From Paraburkholderia sp. Tr-20389 (GTDB lineage: Bacteria; Pseudomonadota; Gammaproteobacteria; Burkholderiales; Burkholderiaceae): a stretch of 64,000 bases of DNA. A model generated the notes under the pieces. It saw only the letters and a list, made by a program, of their open reading frames with translations, was not told where the DNA came from and did not search any database. A program made the translations under genes and the position numbers. Shown piece by piece: positions 8,351 to 16,582 of this stretch. Within the stretch, counting starts at the first letter, position 1. Every line of letters begins with the position of its first letter. Location of the stretch: NCBI RefSeq assembly GCF_017104565.1, contig NZ_JAAGPD010000020.1, positions 1 through 64,000 on the forward strand, in the 5' to 3' direction.

Positions 8351-9550
8351 ATGCGCACCCAAGTGTTGATCATCGGCGCCGGCCCCGCCGGCCTGCTGTT
8401 GTCGCATCTGCTGCGGCTCGCGGGCGTCGAATCGGTGGTGCTGGAGAGCCGCTCGCGCGAACACTGCGAGCACCGGATACGCGCAGGCGTGCTAGAGCAG
8501 GGCACCGTCGATACACTCAACGAAGCCGGCCTCGGCGCGCGAATGCAACGCGAAGGACTCGTGCATCACGGTATCGAACTGCTGTTCGACGGCAAGCGTC
8601 ATCGAATCGATCTGACGACGTTGACGGGCGGGCGCGCCATCACCGTGTACGGCCAGCATGAAGTGGTGCGCGACATGATCGCGTCCGCCGTCGAGCACCA
8701 ACAGGCGCTGCATTTCGATGTAGCCAATGTCGCACTGCACGATCTCGCGACGCACAGTCCGTGGGTCCAGTTCACGCACGATGGCGCAGTGCGGCGGATC
8801 CAATGCGACTACGTGGCGGGCTGCGACGGCTTCCACGGCATCGCACGCGAGTCGATCCCGCCCGACGCGCTGCAAACCTTCGAGCGCGTCTATCCCTACG
8901 CATGGCTCGGCATTCTGACGGACGCCGCGCCGAACTGCGACGAACTCGTCTACGCGCATCACACGCGCGGCTTCGCGCTCTTCAGCATGCGCTCCGCCGA
9001 CGTGACGCGTCTCTATCTGCAATGCCGTCCCGACGAAGATCTCTCGCAATGGCCCGACGAGCGCATCTGGACCGAGCTTCACGCGCGTTTCGAGAACGAC
9101 GACGGCTGGCTGCCCGCAATCGGCGACATCACGCAGAAAGGCGTGACGCCGATGCGCAGCTTCGTGTGCGAGCCGATGCAATACGGCCGCCTCTTCCTGG
9201 CCGGCGACGCCGCGCACATCGTGCCGCCGACAGGCGCGAAAGGCATGAATCTGGCCGTCGCCGACGTGCGCGTGCTGTCGCAGGCGCTCGCCGCGCACTA
9301 CCGCGAAGGCCGCGACGATCAGCTCGACACGTATTCGGCGACTTGCCTCGAGCGCGTCTGGCGCGCCGAGCATTTCTCGTACTTCATGACGAACATGCTG
9401 CATCCGTCGCTCGACGATTCGCCTTTCGTCGAACGTCTGAAGCTCTCGGAACTGCGCTACGTGACGAGTTCGGATGCAGCGTCGCGAATGCTGGCAGAGA
9501 ATTACGTGGGGCTGCCGTTTCGCGATCGAGCCGAAAGCGCGGCGCAGTAG
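8351..9550 (+). CDS. pobA: 4-hydroxybenzoate 3-monooxygenase
   Basis: A flavoprotein that hydroxylates 4-hydroxybenzoate to protocatechuate with NADPH and oxygen. The 399 residues show the FAD motif GAGPAG (9-14), the second FAD/NADPH motif CDG (158-160) and the GD motif (285-286). Residues lining the active site of the well-studied Pseudomonas enzyme are at the same numbers: Tyr201, Ser212, Arg214, Arg220, Pro293 and Tyr385. That is strong evidence for the exact reaction. A GGAGG lies upstream of the start. It feeds the pca genes that follow and is divergent from a LysR regulator. Confidence 0.97.
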   Translation: MRTQVLIIGAGPAGLLLSHLLRLAGVESVVLESRSREHCEHRIRAGVLEQGTVDTLNEAGLGARMQREGLVHHGIELLFDGKRHRIDLTTLTGGRAITVYGQHEVVRDMIASAVEHQQALHFDVANVALHDLATHSPWVQFTHDGAVRRIQCDYVAGCDGFHGIARESIPPDALQTFERVYPYAWLGILTDAAPNCDELVYAHHTRGFALFSMRSADVTRLYLQCRPDEDLSQWPDERIWTELHARFENDDGWLPAIGDITQKGVTPMRSFVCEPMQYGRLFLAGDAAHIVPPTGAKGMNLAVADVRVLSQALAAHYREGRDDQLDTYSATCLERVWRAEHFSYFMTNMLHPSLDDSPFVERLKLSELRYVTSSDAASRMLAENYVGLPFRDRAESAAQ

Positions 9551-9572
9551 GGCAAACCACGAATCCGTTGCC

Positions 9573-9602
9573 TTGACAAGAGATGCGGACGCAAACCATA
9601 AT
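9573..9602 (+). promoter_or_regulatory. probable sigma-70 promoter of the pca operon
   Basis: TTGACA (9573-9578), an 18-base spacer and CATAAT (9597-9602) match the sigma-70 consensus at 11 of 12 positions. The predicted transcript starts near 9609, about 220 bases before pcaI. Confidence 0.6.
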
Positions 9603-9612
9603 GCGCCGGTAC

Positions 9613-9646
9613 GTTCGCTAAACGAAACTGTGTTCGCATTAAGAAC
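9613..9646 (+). promoter_or_regulatory. tandem palindromes below the pca promoter, candidate operator
   Basis: TTCG-CTAAA-CGAA (9614-9626) and GTTC-N7-GAAC (9632-9646) lie just after the predicted transcription start. Short GTTCG/CGAAC-type palindromes are typical of IclR-family sites such as those of PcaR. No IclR gene is in the window, so the regulator would be encoded elsewhere. Confidence 0.4.
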
Positions 9647-9831
9647 TTTTCGGAGTTCAACGACGGCACGGAAGCGGGCGGCGAACCCAACACATGCGGC
9701 CTGCGGCAGGTCTGCATGCCGTCAGCAGGACCATGAAGGAACAAGCGGACGTGGAGACCGTCCGGTGCGCATCCGCCGTTGAAGCGGCGGGTCGTGCGGC
9801 GCGGAACGACGCGTTCCAGAGGATATTCGAC

Positions 9832-10533
9832 ATGATCAACAAGATTTTCGAGTCACTCCAGTCGGCAGTCGCCGACGTGCATGACGGCGCGACCGTCATG
9901 ATCGGCGGCTTCGGCACGGCGGGCATGCCGTCCGAACTGATCGACGCGCTCATCGAGCAGGGCGCCAAAGAACTGACCATCGTCAACAACAACGCCGGCA
10001 ACGGCGACGTGGGCCTCGCGGCGCTGCTGAAGGCGAAGCGCGTGCGCAAGATCATCTGCTCGTTCCCGCGCCAGACGGACTCGTACGTGTTCGACGCGCT
10101 CTATCGCGCCGGCGAAATCGAACTGGAACTTGTGCCGCAGGGCAATCTGGCCGAGCGCATCCGCGCGGCGGGCGCCGGTATCGGCGGCTTCTTCACGCCG
10201 ACGGGTTACGGCACGAAGCTCGCGGAAGGCAAGGAAACGCGCGAGATCGACGGCAAGCATTACGTGCTGGAAGCGCCGCTGCACGCCGATTTCGCGCTCA
10301 TCAAGGCGTACAAGGGCGACCGCTGGGGCAACCTGGTGTATCGCAAGACGGCGCGCAATTTCGGCCCGATCATGGCGAGCGCCGCGAAGACGGCCATCGT
10401 GCAGGTGTCGGAAGTGGTGCCGCTCGGCGCGCTCGACCCCGAAGTGATCGTGACGCCGGGCATTTTCGTGCAGCGCGTCGTCGAAGTGCCGCAAGCGGCG
10501 CATCAAACGCAACGCCCCGAACAAGCCGCCTGA
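9832..10533 (+). CDS. pcaI: 3-oxoadipate CoA-transferase subunit A
   Basis: The alpha subunit of the succinyl-CoA:3-oxoadipate CoA-transferase, which activates 3-oxoadipate in the beta-ketoadipate pathway. The 233-residue product is of normal length and carries the glycine-rich CoA-transferase motif GGFGTAGMP near residue 25 and GGFFTPTGYGT near residue 120. The start at 9832 follows AGAGGAT; the frame can be read back to 9694 but without family homology. The stop is 11 bases before pcaJ, so the two subunits are translated from one message. Confidence 0.95.
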   Translation: MINKIFESLQSAVADVHDGATVMIGGFGTAGMPSELIDALIEQGAKELTIVNNNAGNGDVGLAALLKAKRVRKIICSFPRQTDSYVFDALYRAGEIELELVPQGNLAERIRAAGAGIGGFFTPTGYGTKLAEGKETREIDGKHYVLEAPLHADFALIKAYKGDRWGNLVYRKTARNFGPIMASAAKTAIVQVSEVVPLGALDPEVIVTPGIFVQRVVEVPQAAHQTQRPEQAA

Positions 10534-10544
10534 AGGAGACCGAC

Positions 10545-11204
10545 ATGAAACGACTGACCCGCGATGAAATGGCGAAGCGCGTCGCGCAGGACATTCCTGA
10601 AGGCGCCTATGTGAACCTCGGCATCGGCGTGCCGACGCTGGTGGCGAATCACCTCGACGCGAACAAGGAAATCTTCCTGCACAGCGAGAATGGTTTGCTC
10701 GGCATGGGCCCGGCGCCCGCGAAAGGCGAGGAAGACGACGAACTGATCAATGCCGGCAAGCAGCACGTCACGCTGCTGACGGGCGGCGCGTTCTTCCATC
10801 ACTCGGATTCGTTCGCGATGATGCGCGGCGGCCACCTCGACTACTGCGTGCTCGGCGCATTTCAGGTGTCGGCGACGGGCGACCTGGCGAACTGGCACAC
10901 GGGCGCACCGGACGCGATTCCTGCTGTCGGCGGCGCGATGGATCTGGCCATCGGCGCGAAGCAGGTGTTCGTGATGATGGAGCATCTGACGAAGCAGGGC
11001 GAAAGCAAGATCGTCTCCGCGTGCTCGTATCCGGTGACGGGGGTCGGCTGCGTGGACCGCATCTATACGGACCTCGCGATGATCGACGTGACGAAGGACG
11101 GCCTCGTCGTGCGCGAGATCTTCTCGGATATCGACTTCGCGGAACTGGAAAAGCTGACGGGCGTCGCGCTGATCGACGGCACGCAGCAGGCTCGCGCAGC
11201 CTGA
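10545..11204 (+). CDS. pcaJ: 3-oxoadipate CoA-transferase subunit B
   Basis: The beta subunit partner of PcaI. The 219 residues include the SENG motif (residues 47-50) whose Glu48 is the expected covalent CoA-ester residue in this transferase family, followed by LLGMGP. AAGGAG precedes the ATG. The gene ends before a GC-rich hairpin and a 137-base gap to pcaB. Confidence 0.95.
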   Translation: MKRLTRDEMAKRVAQDIPEGAYVNLGIGVPTLVANHLDANKEIFLHSENGLLGMGPAPAKGEEDDELINAGKQHVTLLTGGAFFHHSDSFAMMRGGHLDYCVLGAFQVSATGDLANWHTGAPDAIPAVGGAMDLAIGAKQVFVMMEHLTKQGESKIVSACSYPVTGVGCVDRIYTDLAMIDVTKDGLVVREIFSDIDFAELEKLTGVALIDGTQQARAA

Positions 11205-11230
11205 GGCTTGCACGGGCTTGAATCGCGATG

Positions 11231-11291
11231 CGCGCGCAAATGCGCGCGTGACCTCGCCGCGGCGTTCGGCGACAATGAAACCGAACGCCGC
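11231..11291 (+). terminator. two hairpins between pcaJ and pcaB
   Basis: CGCGCGCA/TGCGCGCG (11231-11248) is followed by GCGGCGTTCGG (11259-11269) pairing with CCGAACGCCGC (11281-11291), an 11-bp stem. No T-run follows. The structures could attenuate transcription or stabilise the 3' end of the pcaIJ message. Confidence 0.4.
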
Positions 11292-11341
11292 GCGCTTTCT
11301 GGCGCGAACTTAACGCGCATTCATCCAACGCACTGAACATC

Positions 11342-12706
11342 ATGCTAGAAGCTAGCGCCCGCTTGACTGGCCTGATCTGCGGCACGCAGCCCATGAACGA
11401 CATCTGGTCGCCGCGCGCGACGCTGCAACGGATGCTCGACGTCGAAGCGGCGCTCGCCCGGGCCTCGGCGGCACATGGCGTGATTCCGCAGTCGGCCGTC
11501 GCCGCGATCGAAGCGACCTGCCACGCGGACAAACTCGACGCCGACGCACTCGCACGCGACGCCGCGCTCGGCGGCAATCTCGCGATTCCCCTCGTCAAAC
11601 AGCTGACTGCGCGCGTCAAGGACGCCGATGCGCAAGCGTCGAAGTTCGTCCATTGGGGCGCGACGAGTCAGGACATCATCGATACCGCGACCGTGCTGCA
11701 ACTGCGCGACACGTTCGATCTGCTCGACGGCGCACTGGCGTCGACGTGCGATGCCATCGCCGCGCTCGCGCAACGGCATCGTGCAACGCCGATGATCGGC
11801 CGCACGTGGCTGCAGCAGGCGCTGCCCATCACGCTCGGTCTGAAGTTCGCGCAATGGCTCGATGCGTTGCTGCGTCATCGCGAGCGGTTAGACGCGCTGC
11901 GCGAACGCGCGCTCGTGCTGCAATTCGGCGGCGCGGCGGGCACGCTCGCGAGCCTGCGCGACAAGGGCGGCGTGGTGGCCGAAGCGCTCGCGCAGGAACT
12001 GAAGCTGCAATTGCCCGCTGTGCCGTGGCACACGCAGCGTGACCGCATCGCCGAAGCGGCCTCGTTTTTCGGCATGCTGATCGGCACGCTCGGCAAGATC
12101 GCGCGCGATATCTCGCTGCAAATGCAGACCGAACTTGGCGAACTTGGCGAACCGGTTGCCGCAGGCAAGGGCGGTTCGTCGACGATGCCGCACAAACGCA
12201 ACCCGGTCGGCTGCGCGGCCGTGCTGACGGCGGCGACGCGCGCACCCGGTCTCGTCGCGACGGTGTTCGCGGGGATGGTGCAGGAGCACGAACGCGCGCT
12301 CGGCGGATGGCAGGCCGAGTGGGATTCGCTGCCCGATCTCGCGCGTCTCGCGGGCGGCGCGCTCGCGAATATCGAGCAGATCGCGAAGGGCCTCGAAGTG
12401 AATGTCGAGCGGCTCGCTGCGAATCTCGACGTCACGCATGGTCTGATTCTCGGCGAAGCGGTGATGCTCGCGCTTGGCGACAAGATCGGGCGGATGGACG
12501 CGCATCATCTCGTCGAGCATGCGTCGAAAGAGGCCGTGAAAAGTGGCAAGACACTATTCGACGTGCTGGCCGCCGATGCATCCGTCACTCAACATCTGCC
12601 TGTCGAGCAACTGAAGCGGCTGCTCGATCCGGCCCATTATGTCGGCAGCGCGCATGCCTTCGTGGATGCCGTGCTGGCTCTTCATACCGCGCGCAAGAAC
12701 GCGTGA
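11342..12706 (+). CDS. pcaB: 3-carboxy-cis,cis-muconate cycloisomerase
   Basis: Cyclises 3-carboxymuconate, the product of protocatechuate ring cleavage, to 4-carboxymuconolactone. It belongs to the fumarase/aspartase superfamily: the signature GSSTMPHKRNP starts at residue 278, and GATSQDIIDTA lies near residue 105. The length of 454 is normal. Together with pcaD and pcaC it forms the ordered middle of the protocatechuate branch. The ring-cleaving dioxygenase genes pcaGH that would supply its substrate are not in this window. Confidence 0.95.
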   Translation: MLEASARLTGLICGTQPMNDIWSPRATLQRMLDVEAALARASAAHGVIPQSAVAAIEATCHADKLDADALARDAALGGNLAIPLVKQLTARVKDADAQASKFVHWGATSQDIIDTATVLQLRDTFDLLDGALASTCDAIAALAQRHRATPMIGRTWLQQALPITLGLKFAQWLDALLRHRERLDALRERALVLQFGGAAGTLASLRDKGGVVAEALAQELKLQLPAVPWHTQRDRIAEAASFFGMLIGTLGKIARDISLQMQTELGELGEPVAAGKGGSSTMPHKRNPVGCAAVLTAATRAPGLVATVFAGMVQEHERALGGWQAEWDSLPDLARLAGGALANIEQIAKGLEVNVERLAANLDVTHGLILGEAVMLALGDKIGRMDAHHLVEHASKEAVKSGKTLFDVLAADASVTQHLPVEQLKRLLDPAHYVGSAHAFVDAVLALHTARKNA

Positions 12707-12727
12707 ACCAACATCAGGAGTAAAGGA

Positions 12728-13519
12728 ATGCCTTACGCCGCAGTCAATGGCATCGAGCTTCACTACCGGATCGACGGCGACCGTCATGGCAATGCGCCGT
12801 GGCTCGTGCTGTCGAATTCGCTCGGCACGGATCTGTCGATGTGGACGCCGCAAGTCGCGGAATTCGCGAAGCATTTCCGCGTGCTGCGTTACGACACGCG
12901 TGGCCACGGTCATTCGGAAGCGCCGAAGGGACCGTATTCGATCGAACAGCTGACGGGCGACGTGATCGGTCTGCTCGACACGTTGAAGATTTCGCGCGCG
13001 AATTTTTGCGGCATCTCGATGGGCGGGCTGACGGGCATCGGGCTCGCGGCGCGCTACGCGGACCGTATCGATCGCGTCGTGCTGTGCAATACGGCGGCGC
13101 GCATCGGCTCGCCGGAAGTGTGGGTGCCGCGCGCGGCGCGGGCGCGTACGGAAGGCATGCTGACGTTGTCGGATGCTGTGCTGCCGCGCTGGTTCACGGC
13201 GGAGTTCATCGCACGCGAGCCGCTCGTGTTCAACTATGTGCGCGATGTTTTCGTGCACACCGACAAGGAAGGTTACGCGCTGAACTGTGAAGCGATCAAC
13301 GCGACGGATCTGCGGCCGGAGGCGCCTGGTATCAAGGCGCAGGCGCTGGTGATCTCCGGCACGCACGATCTTGCTGCGACGCCTGCGCAAGGGCGCGAAC
13401 TGGCCGCCGCGATTCCGGGCGCGCGTTATGTCGAACTGGATGCATCGCATATCTCGAACATCGAGGTGGCGGATACGTTCACGAAGACGGTGGTCGATTT
13501 CCTGAAGGGGCAGCGATGA
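12728..13519 (+). CDS. pcaD: 3-oxoadipate enol-lactonase
   Basis: An alpha/beta hydrolase that opens 3-oxoadipate enol-lactone to 3-oxoadipate. The nucleophile elbow GISMGG puts the catalytic Ser at residue 97, with Asp214 (GTHD) and His241 (ASHIS) completing the triad. The length of 263 is normal. AGGAG lies before the start. The stop overlaps the pcaC start by four bases (ATGA), which indicates translational coupling. Confidence 0.95.
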   Translation: MPYAAVNGIELHYRIDGDRHGNAPWLVLSNSLGTDLSMWTPQVAEFAKHFRVLRYDTRGHGHSEAPKGPYSIEQLTGDVIGLLDTLKISRANFCGISMGGLTGIGLAARYADRIDRVVLCNTAARIGSPEVWVPRAARARTEGMLTLSDAVLPRWFTAEFIAREPLVFNYVRDVFVHTDKEGYALNCEAINATDLRPEAPGIKAQALVISGTHDLAATPAQGRELAAAIPGARYVELDASHISNIEVADTFTKTVVDFLKGQR

Positions 13520-13908
13520 ACGACGATCAACGATATGAAGCGGGCATGAAGGTGCGCCGCGCGGTGCTGGGCGATGCGCATGTGGATCGTTCGCTGGAGA
13601 ACCGCACCGAGGTTACCGAGGAGTTTCAGAATTTCATCACGCGGTATGCGTGGGGCGAGATCTGGACGCGAGAAGGGTTGCCGCGGCATACGCGGAGTCT
13701 TTTGACCATTGCGATGATGGTCGCGCTCAATCGCGGCGAGGAGCTTGCGCTGCATCTCCGCGCTGCGCGGAATAATGGGGTTACTCGCGAGCAGGTTAAA
13801 GAGGTTTTGCTGCAGACTGCTGTTTATTGCGGTGTGCCCGCGGCTAATTCTGCTTTTCATCTCGCTGATAAGATTTTTAAAGAGCAAGACGAGGCTGCGG
13901 GCGCCTGA
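13516..13908 (+). CDS. pcaC: 4-carboxymuconolactone decarboxylase
   Basis: Removes CO2 from 4-carboxymuconolactone, giving the enol-lactone used by PcaD. The 130-residue single-domain protein has the AhpD/CMD fold, with the conserved WTREGLPRHTRSLLTIAMM helix and an HLRAARNNGV segment. It overlaps pcaD by four bases and is the last pca gene. The final codons become AT-richer (tttttaaagag) as the gene runs into palindrome copy B. Confidence 0.95.
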   Translation: MNDDQRYEAGMKVRRAVLGDAHVDRSLENRTEVTEEFQNFITRYAWGEIWTREGLPRHTRSLLTIAMMVALNRGEELALHLRAARNNGVTREQVKEVLLQTAVYCGVPAANSAFHLADKIFKEQDEAAGA

Positions 13909-13924
13909 GGGTTTGCGCTGTTTT

Positions 13925-14581
13925 AGCGCTGGCATCCGCGCTGTGTCTCTGGTTTGCTAGCGTTGCCCCTGTGCGGGGCGGCACCTACTTTTCTTTGCAG
14001 CGGCAAAGAAAAGTAGGCAAAAGAAAGCCGCTCACACCGCCAATTCTTGTTCCTGCCTGCGGGCCCCCGACGGGTCCCGCACTCCACGCGGCATCGAGCT
14101 AATCCATCCTCGTTGCCAGCGTTCTTCGATTCGCATCCCCCACTTCACATTCCTGCGTCACGGCCTGCGTTACCAGACGTTCACCGCCGCCCAGGTGGCA
14201 AACTATGTATTGGCTGTCGCGACGTCAACGCACCACTCCGGACTGACAAACGGGATCGGTGTCGTAGGATCGCAAACGCATGCGGCGCGACAACCTACAC
14301 ACAGTTTGCCACCTGGGCGGCGCAAACCATTCGCTGTCGCTGGCTGCGCTACGGATGAATGGAGTGGGTGATGCGCCTGTTCACGGCGTTGGCAACGGGC
14401 GGAAAAAAGCGTGTTGCCGTTTGGAGTGCGGGACCGGCTGGGGGCCCGCAGGCAATGACTAGCACTGGCGGTGTTAGCCCGCTTTCTTTGCTTACTTTCT
14501 TTGCGGCGGCAAAGAAAGTGAGTGCCGCCCCGCACAGGGGCAACGCCTGAACCACGAAGGCATAACGCGGATGCCGGCGCA
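13925..14581. repeat. giant imperfect palindrome, copy B
   Basis: A second copy, in the same orientation as copy A, between pcaC and the liv operon. The outer ends are AGCGCTGGCATCCGCG (13925) and CGCGGATGCC (14566-14575). GCCGCCCAGGTGGCAAAC (14186-14203) mirrors 14304-14321, and the centre (CACCACTCCGGACTGA, GGGATCGGTGTCGTA) is nearly the same as in copy A. The left-arm hairpin is CCTACTTTTCTTTGC/GCAAAGAAAAGTAGG (13984-14017). The right-arm hairpin keeps the copy-A form with one A-to-G change (14491-14522). The two arms match each other less well than in copy A. Confidence 0.9.
13984..14017. repeat. internal hairpin of palindrome B, left arm, with compensatory changes
   Basis: A 15-bp stem with loop AGCG. 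Against the copy A stem, CTTAC/GTAAG has become CCTAC/GTAGG, and an extra T:A pair is inserted. Both sides have changed together, so pairing is kept. Confidence 0.85.
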
Positions 14582-14680
14582 GCAGAACCCGCAGACCAAA
14601 AAAACCACCTGCACACCACCAACATTTCGGGTATACCTGCACCCCATCAACAACCAACCCCAAGCGCCGCAGGCAAAAAA

Positions 14681-16582
14681 ATGCTCCCCAACCTGCTAGT
14701 CCAACTGCTCAACGGACTCGCCGACGCCTCGGCGCTTTTCCTCGTCGCGGCGGGGCTGTCGCTGATCTTCGGCGTCACCCGCATCGTCAACTTCGGGCAC
14801 GGTTCGTTCTACATGCTAGGCGTCTATGTCGCCTACACCATCACGAGCCGCTTCGGCGCAACGACAACGGGCTTCTGGCTCTCGGTGATAGCCTCCGCGC
14901 TGACGATAGGAGCCCTCGGCGCACTCGTCGAATTCATCGTGCTACGCCGCATCTACAAGGCGCCCGAACTCTTCCACCTGCTGGCAACCTTCGCCCTCGT
15001 ACTCATCTTCCGCGACGCCACACTCGCGATCTGGGGCCCGCAAGACCTGTTCGGCCCGCGCGCCCCGCACCTCGCAGGTGCAATCGAACTGCTCGGCCAT
15101 CAACTTCCGACCTACGACATCGCCCTCATCATCATCGGCCCGCTCGTGCTGCTCGCGCTCTGGTACGCACTGACACAAACCCGCTGGGGCACGCTGGTCC
15201 GCGCAGCGACACAGGACCGTGAGATGCTCGGCGCCCTCGGCATCAATCAGGCGTGGCTCTTCACGGGCGTGTTCTTCGTCGGCGCGTTTCTCGCGGGATT
15301 GGGCGGCGCGCTGCAAGGGCCGCGCATGTCAGCGAATCTTTCGCTCGATCTCGAGACCATCGGTAACGCGTTCGTCGTCGTCGTGGTCGGCGGGATGGGC
15401 TCGATTCCCGGCGCATTCATCGCGGCGCTGCTGATCGCGGAGATCAAGGCGCTGTGCATCGGCATCGGACACGTGTCGCTGTTCGGCATCGACCTGTCGC
15501 TGAGCCGCTTCACGCTCGTCGCGGAGTTCGTCGTGATGGCTATCGTGCTCGTCGTGCGGCCGTGGGGTCTGCTCGGACGTCCCACATCGGCCGTGCGCGC
15601 GGCCACCGCGCCCGAAGCACCATTGAAGCCCGCAGGCAAACCGCTCAAAGTGCTTGCCGCCTGCGTGCTCGCCATGCTCATCGCCGCGCCGCTTGCGGCG
15701 AACGCGTTTCCCTATATGCCCGTGCTGTTCGTCGAAATCCTGATCGCCGTTCTGTTTGCCGCGAGCCTGCACTTCATCATGGGACCGGGCGGCATGCACT
15801 CCTTCGGTCACGCCGCGTACTTTGGCCTCGGCGCATACGGCGCAGCGCTCTTTCTGAAAGTGCTCGATCTGCCGATGGAAGCAGCGCTCGTGCTCGGCCC
15901 TCTGCTCGCCGTGCTTGGCGCGCTGGTGTTCGGCTCGTTCTGCGTGCGGCTGTCAGGCGTGTACCTGGCGATGCTGACGCTCGCGTTCGCACAGATCGTG
16001 TGGTCGGTCGTGTATCAGTGGGACGACGTGACGGGCGGCAGCAACGGCATTCTCGGTTTGTGGCCGTCGAACTGGCTGTCGTCGCCCATTGCGTACTACT
16101 ACCTGACGTTGGCGTGCGCGGTGCTCGGCGTGTGGCTGTTGCGTCGCATGCTGTTCTCGCCGCTCGGCTACGCGATGCGCGCGTCGCGCGATTCGGCGTT
16201 GCGCGCGGAAGCAATCGGCATCGATACGAAGCGCGTGCAGTGGGCCGCATTCGTGATCGCGTCGCTGTTCTGCGGACTCGCAGGCTCGCTGTACGCGTTC
16301 TCGAAAGGCACGATCTCGCCGGAAGTGATCAGCGTGAGCCGTTCCGTCGACGGTCTCGTGATGGTGCTGCTCGGCGGCATCCAGACCTTGACGGGGCCCG
16401 TCGCGGGCGCAGCGCTGTTCACGTGGCTGCAGGACGCCGTCGCGCGGCAGACGGACTACTGGCAGGCGCTGCTCGGCGCCGCGATCCTGCTACTGGTGAT
16501 CGCGTTTCCGCAGGGTATCGTCGGCTTCGTGCGCGAGCGTTTCGAGCGTGATGACACCCGCGCAGAACGAGGCCTGCAATGA
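14681..16582 (+). CDS. fused LivH-LivM branched-chain-type ABC permease
   Basis: The inner-membrane permease of a high-affinity amino-acid or aromatic-acid importer. Residues 1-300 match LivH (FGVTRIVNFGHGSFYMLG, then VVVGGMGSIPGAF), and residues 310-633 match LivM (GMHSFGHAAYFGLGAYGAAL and VLLGGIQTLTGPVAGA). These are normally two proteins; here one 633-residue chain carries both. The ATG at 14681 begins the LivH homology; the frame continues back into palindrome B without homology. The stop overlaps livG by four bases. The position next to pob/pca suggests uptake of a hydroxybenzoate, which is inference. Confidence 0.93.
   Translation: MLPNLLVQLLNGLADASALFLVAAGLSLIFGVTRIVNFGHGSFYMLGVYVAYTITSRFGATTTGFWLSVIASALTIGALGALVEFIVLRRIYKAPELFHLLATFALVLIFRDATLAIWGPQDLFGPRAPHLAGAIELLGHQLPTYDIALIIIGPLVLLALWYALTQTRWGTLVRAATQDREMLGALGINQAWLFTGVFFVGAFLAGLGGALQGPRMSANLSLDLETIGNAFVVVVVGGMGSIPGAFIAALLIAEIKALCIGIGHVSLFGIDLSLSRFTLVAEFVVMAIVLVVRPWGLLGRPTSAVRAATAPEAPLKPAGKPLKVLAACVLAMLIAAPLAANAFPYMPVLFVEILIAVLFAASLHFIMGPGGMHSFGHAAYFGLGAYGAALFLKVLDLPMEAALVLGPLLAVLGALVFGSFCVRLSGVYLAMLTLAFAQIVWSVVYQWDDVTGGSNGILGLWPSNWLSSPIAYYYLTLACAVLGVWLLRRMLFSPLGYAMRASRDSALRAEAIGIDTKRVQWAAFVIASLFCGLAGSLYAFSKGTISPEVISVSRSVDGLVMVLLGGIQTLTGPVAGAALFTWLQDAVARQTDYWQALLGAAILLLVIAFPQGIVGFVRERFERDDTRAERGLQ

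Noticed and set aside
14203-14663. ORFs inside palindrome B, and the N-terminal extension of the permease frame from 14522
   Set aside because: They derive from the palindrome; the LivH homology begins only at 14681.
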